Below, in pieces: positions 1 through 5,238 of a DNA stretch of 5,238 nucleotides (position 1 is its first letter; each line of letters starts with the position of its first letter). A program made the position numbers and the translations under genes. Origin of the DNA: Nitriliruptoraceae bacterium. Lineage in GTDB: Bacteria; Actinomycetota; Nitriliruptoria; Nitriliruptorales; Nitriliruptoraceae. The DNA lies in the NCBI GenBank assembly GCA_007120565.1, contig SKNK01000380.1:1-5238 (forward strand). Direction: 5' to 3'. Under the pieces are notes generated by a model that had not been told where the DNA came from, searched no databases, and worked only from the letters and a program-made list of their open reading frames with translations.

Positions 1-1376
1 ACGCGATCTCGCTCGCGCAGGCCGTCGCGCGACACGGCGACCGCAGTCTCGACCTGGCGATCGACGCCTACGAATCCGACCGCCGACCGATGGTCGACCG
101 CGTGCAGGACGCCGCCAGTGAGAGCCTCGCCTGGTTCGACCGGTACCCGCGCTACCTCGGTGCCGCTGCCGGGATGGGGGGTGCCGGTGAGGGCTTCGAC
201 GCACCGACCTTCGCCTACAGCCTGTTGACCCGCTCCTCCCGCGTCGACCACGACAACCTGCGCCGTCGCGACCCGGACCTGGTGTTGGCCTTGGATCGCT
301 GGTTCGCGGAACGTTCGATCGACGGCACCAACGCCCGGGCTCAGCTGCTGCCCCCGCCGCCTGCCTTGACCCCGGTCGAGGTCGGTCCTCGCCGCTTGGC
401 CAGCCGGGCGGTGTTGATCGTCGAGGACCCGCAGGACGCCGATGAGGGCGCACCGTCGGTGGCGCTACAGGAGCGGGCCCGGACCGCGATGACGGGCGGC
501 GCGGGCCTGGTGATCGTGCCGCGACTGGCGGTGTCGGCCGAGGCTCGCGCGACGCCGGCCGACCCCGGGCTGTACACCGAGGACCATGCACGAGCCTGGC
601 GTGAGGCGCTCGCGCCGCGCGACGGGGTCGAGCCGTCGGATCGTCCCCTGGTCACCGCGCAACTGACCCACGCGGGTCCCCGTGCCTCGATGCGGCCACG
701 GTCCGAAGGGCTGGACCGTCCGTTGCGCCGGGGTAGCTGGCCCCGGTTAGCGGCGTCGCCGATCCCGTACACCTCGGCGAGCACGACACCGCGTCCCCTC
801 GATGGTGATCTGCTCGAACAGGTCGTTGCGGACCACGTCGCGGCAGCCGAGGCCGCGCTCACCGCCGGGTTCGATGCGTTGGAGTTGGACGCGGCCCATG
901 GGGGGCTCCTCGCCTCCTTCCTCTCGCCACTCACCAACCAGCGTGACGATGACTGGGGCGGTGAGGTGGCCGCCAGGCTGATCGTGCCGCTGACCGTGCT
1001 CGACGCGATCCGCGCCGTCTGGCCCGAGGAACGCCCGTTGAGCGTGCGCTTCTCGGCGAGCGACCGTGCCCCCAGAGGGCTGAGCAGCGATGACGCCATC
1101 GCGATCGCTCAGGCCTTCGTCGTGGGCGGCGCTGATCTGATCCACGTGGTCAGCGGCCAGACCACGGCTACCCGACGTGGCGACTACGGACGCTGGTTCA
1201 ACGCCCCCGAGAGCGACCTGATCCGCAACGGCGCGGGGGTCACGACCCTGGTCAGCGGTGGGGTGCGCTCGCTGTTCGACATCGACCATGTGGTCCTCGG
1301 CGGGTGGGCCGATCTGTGCGCGGTCGGTCCACTGCCCGCCGAGCCTGACTGGCTCGCCCGACGTAGAGACACCTGA
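1..1376 (+). CDS. 2-aminobenzoyl-CoA monooxygenase/reductase-like fusion flavoprotein (3' part, 5' end outside window)
   Basis: The reading frame is open from base 3, so the gene begins upstream; the ATG at 90 is internal. About the first 110 codons are the tail of an FAD-dependent aromatic hydroxylase domain: AYESDRRPMVDRVQ, ESLAWFDRYPRYLG and FAYSLLTRSSRVDHDNL match the C-terminal part of salicylyl-CoA 5-hydroxylase/2-aminobenzoyl-CoA monooxygenases. From about base 350 to the stop it is an old-yellow-enzyme TIM barrel: GGAGLVIVPRLAVSAEAR, QLTHAGPRASMRP, SFLSPLTNQRDDDWGG, RPLSVRFSASD and GGADLIHVVSGQT. In the studied Azoarcus evansii enzyme this fusion hydroxylates anthraniloyl-CoA at C5 and reduces the ring with NAD(P)H in the cytoplasm. 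The aryl-CoA ligase and tryptophan dioxygenase downstream support anthraniloyl-CoA as substrate; salicylyl-CoA is the main alternative. The OYE half is odd: several FMN and catalytic positions are replaced (see findings). Family assignment is firm, exact substrate is inferred. Confidence 0.88.
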   Translation, partial: AISLAQAVARHGDRSLDLAIDAYESDRRPMVDRVQDAASESLAWFDRYPRYLGAAAGMGGAGEGFDAPTFAYSLLTRSSRVDHDNLRRRDPDLVLALDRWFAERSIDGTNARAQLLPPPPALTPVEVGPRRLASRAVLIVEDPQDADEGAPSVALQERARTAMTGGAGLVIVPRLAVSAEARATPADPGLYTEDHARAWREALAPRDGVEPSDRPLVTAQLTHAGPRASMRPRSEGLDRPLRRGSWPRLAASPIPYTSASTTPRPLDGDLLEQVVADHVAAAEAALTAGFDALELDAAHGGLLASFLSPLTNQRDDDWGGEVAARLIVPLTVLDAIRAVWPEERPLSVRFSASDRAPRGLSSDDAIAIAQAFVVGGADLIHVVSGQTTATRRGDYGRWFNAPESDLIRNGAGVTTLVSGGVRSLFDIDHVVLGGWADLCAVGPLPAEPDWLARRRDT

Positions 1377-1403
1377 CCCTCACCCTCGCCCCGAACTGCA
1401 CAC

Positions 1404-1409
1404 AAGGAG
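1404..1409 (+). promoter_or_regulatory. Shine-Dalgarno site for the luciferase-like gene
   Basis: AAGGAG lies 6 bases before the GTG at 1416, a good ribosome binding site that fixes this GTG as the start. It sits in the 39-base gap after the fusion flavoprotein gene. The gap holds no evident terminator hairpin, consistent with read-through from the upstream gene. Confidence 0.8.
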
Positions 1410-1415
1410 CCTGCC

Positions 1416-2258
1416 GTGGACATCGGCATCGGTCTGCCCGCCGGGATCCCTGGCGCAGCCCCAAGCGCCGTGGTGGACTGGGCTCGTCGCGCGGAAGCCG
1501 CCGGGTTCGCCAGCCTCTCCTGCGTCGACCGGATCCGCTACGACAACTACGAGCCCCTGGTGTCCCTGGCCGCGGCGGCAGCCGTCACCGAACGGATCGA
1601 ACTGGTCACCTCGATCCTGATCGCCCCGCTCCGTGAGGTGACGACCCTGGCGAAGCAGGTCGCCTCCCTCGACGCCTTGTCCGGTGGCCGTCTCACCCTC
1701 GGGGTGGCGATCGGTGCCCGCGGCGACGACTACGGGTTCAACGAGTTCAGCAAGGCCGGTCGTGGCGAACGTCTCGCGGAGCAACTCGAGACCATGGTGG
1801 AGCTCTGGGAGACCGGCGAGATCGTGCCATCGGCGGCGGTCCGTGACCGCCCGCGCCTCCTGGTCGGCGGAAGCAGTGGTCCGTCGTTGGCGCGCATGGC
1901 GCGCAGCACCGATGGCTACATCCACAACGGTGGGCCGGCGCGTGGGTTCGCTCGTGCCTTGAGCCAGGTGCAGGCGGCCTGGAGCGACACCGGTCGCCCC
2001 GGCAACCCCGTGGCCTGGAGCATGAACTACTTCGCGCTCGACGAGGCGGCCGAAGCGGGCCGCGACTACCTGCTCGACTACTACGCCTTCACCGGCCCGT
2101 ACGCGGTGCGCATCGCGGATGAGCTGTTGACGTCGTCGCTCGGAGTGCGTGAACTGGTGCAGGGCTACGCCGATGCCGGCTGCGAACACCTGATGCTGTT
2201 CCCCGGCGTGGACGACCCCGATCAGATCGAGCGGCTCGCGGAAGCCCTCGGCTGGTGA
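1416..2258 (+). CDS. Luciferase-like (LLM class) flavin/F420-dependent oxidoreductase
   Basis: This 280-residue protein has the bacterial luciferase-like TIM barrel. MDIGIGLPAG is the first strand, followed by WARRAEAAGFASLSCVDRI, then LAAAAAVTERIELVTSILIA and PLREVTTLAKQVASLDALSG (residues 71-90). The family hallmark SGGRLTLGVAIG spans about 89-100, and RPRLLVGGSSGPSLARMAR (from about residue 145) leads into the late conserved strand. Members use reduced FMN or F420 for monooxygenation or hydride transfer. The sequence does not decide which cofactor is used, and the substrate is unknown. At 280 residues it is shorter than the roughly 300-350 usual for the family. The start is GTG with a strong ribosome binding site. 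The gene sits between the fusion flavoprotein and the aryl-CoA ligase, so a role in ring hydroxylation or reduction of the CoA-bound intermediate is plausible but only inferred. No signal peptide or membrane segment is visible; it should be cytoplasmic. Confidence 0.88.
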   Translation: MDIGIGLPAGIPGAAPSAVVDWARRAEAAGFASLSCVDRIRYDNYEPLVSLAAAAAVTERIELVTSILIAPLREVTTLAKQVASLDALSGGRLTLGVAIGARGDDYGFNEFSKAGRGERLAEQLETMVELWETGEIVPSAAVRDRPRLLVGGSSGPSLARMARSTDGYIHNGGPARGFARALSQVQAAWSDTGRPGNPVAWSMNYFALDEAAEAGRDYLLDYYAFTGPYAVRIADELLTSSLGVRELVQGYADAGCEHLMLFPGVDDPDQIERLAEALGW

Positions 2259-2268
2259 CGTCGATGTC

Positions 2269-2274
2269 GAGAGG
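2269..2274 (+). promoter_or_regulatory. Shine-Dalgarno site favouring the GTG start at 2282
   Basis: GAGAGG ends 7 bases before the GTG at 2282. Two earlier in-frame starts, GTG 2255 (overlapping the previous stop as GTGA) and ATG 2264, have no comparable purine-rich site upstream. This favours 2282, but coupling through the GTGA overlap cannot be excluded. Confidence 0.55.
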
Positions 2275-2281
2275 TGGCGCC

Positions 2282-3958
2282 GTGGCAACGCACGAGCGGC
2301 TGAACATCGCCGAGGTGTTCCTGACCGACCGGGTCCGCGAGGGCGACGGTGACCGCGTCGCGCTGCGGCTCGACGACGGCCACCTCAGCTACGCCGAGGT
2401 GGATGCGCTTGCGGACCGCTTCGCGTCCGCGCTCCGCTACCTCGGAGTCCGGTCGGAGGAGCGGGTCTTCCTCGCGCTCGATGACGGACCAGACTTCGTC
2501 GGTGCCCTGTTCGGGACGTTGAAGCTCGGCGCGGTCGCGGTCATGGTCAACCCCCGCCAACCCGCGGACGCCTTCGCCGGGATCATCGGGTACGCCGGCG
2601 CCCGGATGGCGGTCGTCGATGCGGCGATGGTGCCGCGCGCCGAGGATGCGGCGGGGCTGGCCGACGTCGCGCTGCCCCTGCTGGTCGTCGGCGATCGGGC
2701 GGCCGCGGCCTCAGCTGAGCAGGAGCGCGATGGGGGAACCGGCGCCGTGGCTGCGGAGTTCGACGCGAGCGACGGTGGCGCCGCTGCAGGCCGAGCACGT
2801 CGGGAGTCGGGAGAGATCGCCCTCCGCACCTACCTCGAGGACCTTCCCGCAGGCGGGCCCTTCGAGGCGGTGCCCACCCATCCCGACGATCCGGCGCTGT
2901 GGCTGTTCTCGGGCGGTACGACCGGCACCCCCAAGGCGGTGGTGCAGACCCACCGCTCCTTCGTGAACACGACGCAGCTCTACACCCAAGCGGTCGGGTA
3001 CGGCCCGGACGACGTGACGTTGTCGGTGCCCAAGCTGTACTTCGGCTACGCAACCGGGTGCAACCTGTTCTTCCCCTTCTCGGTCGGAGCGAGCGCGGTG
3101 CTGTTCCCCGACCGGGCCACACCCGAGGCGATCTTCGCCCGCATCGCCGAGCACCGTCCGACGATCCTGGTGAACGTGCCGTCGATGATGCAGGCGATGC
3201 TCGATCACGCTGGGGCCGCCGCGCAGGATCTGTCGAGCCTGCGCTTCACCACCTCGGCGGGGGAGGCACTTCCCCCTGCGCTGTACGAGCGTTGGAGGGA
3301 GCGGTTCGGGGTAGAGGTGCTCGACGGGCTGGGCACCGCGGAGATGTGGCACATCTTCGTCTCCAACGTCCCGGGCGACGTCAAGCCCGGCACCCTGGGG
3401 AAGGTGATCCCCGGGTTCGAGGTACAGGTGCGCGACGACGAAGGCAACCCCGTCCCGGCGGGCGAGGTGGGCCAGCTGTGGGTCGCCGGCGACTCACGCG
3501 GGATCGGCTACTGGCGCGACATGGATCGCTCGAAACAGGTGTTCCGCGGCGCGTGGGTGGTCACCGGCGACCTCGTGCGCCAGGACGACGAGGGCTACTT
3601 CAGCTACGTCGGACGCGGCGATGACGCCATCAAGGTCAAGGGCAAATGGCTGGTACCTGCCGAGGTCGAAGGTGTCTTGGGGGAGCACCCCGAGGTGACC
3701 AGCGCGGTGGTCGTCGGAGCGACGGACGCCGCTGGGCTGATCAAACCGGCGGCCTTCGTGACCGTTGAGGAGGCCCGCGACGGACTCGCCGACGAACTGC
3801 AACGCTGGGTCATCGATCGACTGGACGCCTACAAGCATCCCCGCGTCATCGAGGTGGTGGAGGACCTGCCCCGCACCCACCTCGGCAAGGTGAACCGTAC
3901 GGTGATGAAACAACTCGCCCGCGAGCGCATGTCCGACGAAGGGATGGCTGAGGGATGA
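2282..3958 (+). CDS. AMP-forming aryl-CoA ligase, benzoate-CoA ligase family; probably 2-aminobenzoate-CoA ligase
   Basis: The protein has 558 residues from the preferred GTG at 2282, or 567 from GTG 2255. It is an adenylate-forming ligase: carboxylate, ATP and CoA give aryl-CoA, AMP and pyrophosphate. Visible motifs, numbered from 2282, are the P-loop SGGTTGTPKA (from 210, Lys218), GLGTAEMWHIF (Glu354), VVTGDLVRQDDEGYFSYVGR (Asp430, Arg445) with the hinge following, and C-terminal THLGKVNRT with the presumed catalytic Lys536. KLYFGYATGCNLFFPFSVGA, the HRPTILVNVPSMMQAML region and DAIKVKGKWLVPAEVE place it with benzoate/hydroxybenzoate/aminobenzoate-CoA ligases rather than fatty-acyl ligases. 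Placement between an anthraniloyl-CoA hydroxylase-type gene and kynurenine-pathway genes suggests anthranilate as substrate; benzoate or salicylate cannot be ruled out. Residues about 138-178 form an Ala/Gly/acidic stretch that looks like extra sequence for the family. The stop overlaps kynA as ATGA. Confidence 0.9.
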   Translation: MATHERLNIAEVFLTDRVREGDGDRVALRLDDGHLSYAEVDALADRFASALRYLGVRSEERVFLALDDGPDFVGALFGTLKLGAVAVMVNPRQPADAFAGIIGYAGARMAVVDAAMVPRAEDAAGLADVALPLLVVGDRAAAASAEQERDGGTGAVAAEFDASDGGAAAGRARRESGEIALRTYLEDLPAGGPFEAVPTHPDDPALWLFSGGTTGTPKAVVQTHRSFVNTTQLYTQAVGYGPDDVTLSVPKLYFGYATGCNLFFPFSVGASAVLFPDRATPEAIFARIAEHRPTILVNVPSMMQAMLDHAGAAAQDLSSLRFTTSAGEALPPALYERWRERFGVEVLDGLGTAEMWHIFVSNVPGDVKPGTLGKVIPGFEVQVRDDEGNPVPAGEVGQLWVAGDSRGIGYWRDMDRSKQVFRGAWVVTGDLVRQDDEGYFSYVGRGDDAIKVKGKWLVPAEVEGVLGEHPEVTSAVVVGATDAAGLIKPAAFVTVEEARDGLADELQRWVIDRLDAYKHPRVIEVVEDLPRTHLGKVNRTVMKQLARERMSDEGMAEG

Positions 3959-5073
3959 GCGACGACGATCGTCTCTACTACTGGGACTACCTCGGGCTCG
4001 ATCGGCTCCTGGACACCCAGCACCTCGAGAGCGAACAGGCCGGTCGCCCCGCCCACGATGAGATGCTGTTCATCGTCATCCACCAGGCGTACGAGCTGTG
4101 GTTCAAGCAGATCCTGTGGGAGTTGGAGGCCGTCAACACCACGATGAGCCAGCCGCACATCGCCGAACGGGAGCTCTCGCAGGTCGTCCAGCGCCTGGAA
4201 CGCATCACCGAGATACAGCGGGTCCTGCTCGCGCAGCTGCCGGTCCTCGAGACCATGACCCCGCTGGACTTCCTCGACTTCCGCGAGTTCCTGGTACCCG
4301 CATCTGGCTTCCAGAGCGTGCAATTCCGGCTGATCGAGAACAAGCTCGGTATCGACCCCGATCACCGTCCCCTGATCAACCAGCAGCCCTACACCGCGGT
4401 GCTGTCCGACCGTCACGCGGAACAGATCAAGGCGGCGGCGGAGGAGCCGTCGCTGCTCTCGCACGTCGAACACTGGCTCGAGCGCACGCCGTTCGTGCAG
4501 TGGGGCGACTTCGATTTCTGGTCGGAGTACCGCACCACCGTCGACGCGATGTTGGAGCGCGAGGCACGCATCATCCGCGAGAACCCGAGCCTCGACGAGC
4601 AGGGGCGCGCCGAACAGCTCGCCGCGCACGACTCGACGGTCCAGACCTTCGCGACGGTGTTCGACCGGGATCGCTACGAGGACCTGCGGGGCAAGCGCGA
4701 GCGACAGTTCTCCCACGAGGCTTTCGTCGCTGCGCTGCTGATCACCCTCTACCGCGACGAGCCGGCGTTCCAGATGCCCCACCGGCTGCTGACCGCCCTG
4801 GTGGACATCGACGAGGGGTTCACGGCCTGGCGGCAACGCCACGCCCTGATGGTGCACCGCATGATCGGCTCGAAGATCGGGACCGGTGGCACGTCCGGAC
4901 ATCGCTACCTGCAGAAGGCGGCGGAGCGAAACAAGGCGTTCCGTGACCTCTACGACCTGGCCACCTACTGCATCCCCCGCCACCAGTTGCCCGAGCTACC
5001 TCCCGAGGTACAGCAGCAACTGGGCTTCCGGTTCCACACCGGTTCCGATGAGACTCCGGCGGCCGGGTCGTGA
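3955..5073 (+). CDS. kynA: Tryptophan 2,3-dioxygenase
   Basis: This haem enzyme opens the indole ring of L-tryptophan with O2 to give N-formyl-L-kynurenine, the first step of the kynurenine pathway. All 372 residues fit the family. HDEMLFIVIHQAYELWFKQI contains the active-site His43 (human His76). LDFLDFREFLVPASGFQS contains Arg110 (human Arg144), which binds the substrate carboxylate. RHALMVHRMIGSKIGTGG contains the proximal haem ligand His296 (human His328) and Thr310 (human Thr342). IPRHQLPELPP is the conserved C-terminal end. Length and motif wording resemble animal TDO (about 400 residues) more than the roughly 280-300 residue enzymes of Xanthomonas or Cupriavidus. The start ATG overlaps the ligase stop as ATGA. 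A purine run lies directly against the ATG and GAAGGG lies 11 bases before it, so translation is probably coupled to the ligase. All key residues are present, so it should be active. Confidence 0.97.
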   Translation: MSDDDRLYYWDYLGLDRLLDTQHLESEQAGRPAHDEMLFIVIHQAYELWFKQILWELEAVNTTMSQPHIAERELSQVVQRLERITEIQRVLLAQLPVLETMTPLDFLDFREFLVPASGFQSVQFRLIENKLGIDPDHRPLINQQPYTAVLSDRHAEQIKAAAEEPSLLSHVEHWLERTPFVQWGDFDFWSEYRTTVDAMLEREARIIRENPSLDEQGRAEQLAAHDSTVQTFATVFDRDRYEDLRGKRERQFSHEAFVAALLITLYRDEPAFQMPHRLLTALVDIDEGFTAWRQRHALMVHRMIGSKIGTGGTSGHRYLQKAAERNKAFRDLYDLATYCIPRHQLPELPPEVQQQLGFRFHTGSDETPAAGS

Positions 5074-5238
5074 GCGACCACCTCGACGTCGCCCGGGTTC
5101 GCGCCGGGTTCTCCCGCTTCCTCGACCCGCACCCGGAGCGTCTGCACGTGGCGGCCCACAGCCACCACCCGTGGCCCGACGTGACGCTGGACGCCCACTC
5201 CCAGGCCTGGCTGGATGCGGCCGACCGTCACGATCACA
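5070..5238 (+). CDS. Kynureninase-like PLP-dependent enzyme (5' part, runs off the right edge)
   Basis: A GTG at 5070 overlaps the kynA stop as GTGA and opens a frame that stays open for 56 codons to the window end. The start reads MSDHLDVARVRAGFSRFLDP, followed by RLHVAAHSHHPWPDVTLDAH and SQAWLDAAD. The AAHSHHPWPD segment resembles the N-terminus of class-V aminotransferase-fold proteins annotated as kynureninases or kynureninase-like in bacteria, where it occupies the place of the YLDGNSLG segment of classical KynU. The PLP lysine lies beyond the window. Kynureninase cleaves kynurenine to anthranilate and alanine, exactly the step needed between TDO and the aryl-CoA ligase here. No strong ribosome binding site is visible before the GTG, so translation is likely coupled to kynA. 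Coding status is well supported by overlap and codon pattern; the function rests on a short N-terminus plus context. Confidence 0.75.
   Translation, partial: MSDHLDVARVRAGFSRFLDPHPERLHVAAHSHHPWPDVTLDAHSQAWLDAADRHDH

Noticed and set aside
90..92. ATG as the true start of the fusion flavoprotein
   Set aside because: The same frame is open to the left edge and codes for conserved hydroxylase sequence (AISLAQAVARHG, LAIDAYESDRRP), so this ATG is an internal methionine.
1377..1415. Possible promoter or terminator in the gap after the fusion flavoprotein
   Set aside because: Only 39 bases; I see the ribosome binding site but no convincing -10/-35 pair or stable hairpin with a T tract.
1380..2288. 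302-codon open frame on the minus strand opposite the luciferase-like gene
   Set aside because: Antisense shadow: the plus strand has a ribosome binding site and clear family motifs, while the minus-strand product has no coherent fold or motif.
2711..3352. Minus-strand open frame opposite the aryl-CoA ligase
   Set aside because: It covers the conserved adenylation core of the ligase in antisense and shows no protein-like features; a high-GC artefact.
4098..4946. 282-codon plus-strand frame inside kynA
   Set aside because: It is an out-of-frame reading of kynA with an Arg/Pro/Gly/Ala-rich composition and no motif.
3829..4983. Long open frame (384 codons) on the minus strand opposite kynA
   Set aside because: It lies antisense to a gene with unmistakable TDO motifs, has no recognisable domain, and reads as Arg/Val/Asp/Glu-rich filler typical of the antisense frame of GC-rich genes.

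Overview
The window is a GC-rich stretch with tightly packed genes, all on the + strand, with GTG starts and 4-base stop/start overlaps. This fits a high-GC bacterium, most likely an actinobacterial lineage, but no marker gene is present and that assignment is weak. There are no RNA genes, mobile elements, CRISPR arrays or long non-coding stretches. The only real gap between genes is 39 bases (1377-1415).

Layout, left to right: (1) the 3' part of a large fusion flavoprotein of the 2-aminobenzoyl-CoA monooxygenase/reductase (salicylyl-CoA 5-hydroxylase-like) type. Only the tail of the FAD hydroxylase domain and the whole C-terminal old-yellow-enzyme (OYE) domain lie in the window. (2) A short luciferase-like flavin/F420 oxidoreductase. 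(3) An AMP-forming aryl-CoA ligase of the benzoate-CoA ligase family, probably 2-aminobenzoate-CoA ligase. (4) Tryptophan 2,3-dioxygenase (kynA), strikingly similar to the animal enzyme. (5) The first 56 codons of a PLP-dependent kynureninase-like protein, cut by the right edge.

Together these genes read as one operon for aerobic tryptophan breakdown through anthraniloyl-CoA. TDO opens the indole ring to N-formylkynurenine. A formamidase, not seen here, would give kynurenine. The kynureninase-like enzyme releases anthranilate (and alanine), the ligase makes anthraniloyl-CoA, and the fusion flavoprotein hydroxylates and, in the classical enzyme, reduces the ring. Gene order is roughly the reverse of the pathway order. 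The substrate assignments for the ligase and the fusion protein come mainly from this context.

The two points most worth a second look both concern the ring-attack step. The OYE domain of the fusion protein appears to lack several residues normally needed for FMN binding and catalysis. An uncharacterised luciferase-like oxidoreductase sits directly behind it in the operon. It is possible, though unproven, that the reductive half-reaction has been lost or handed to that second enzyme.
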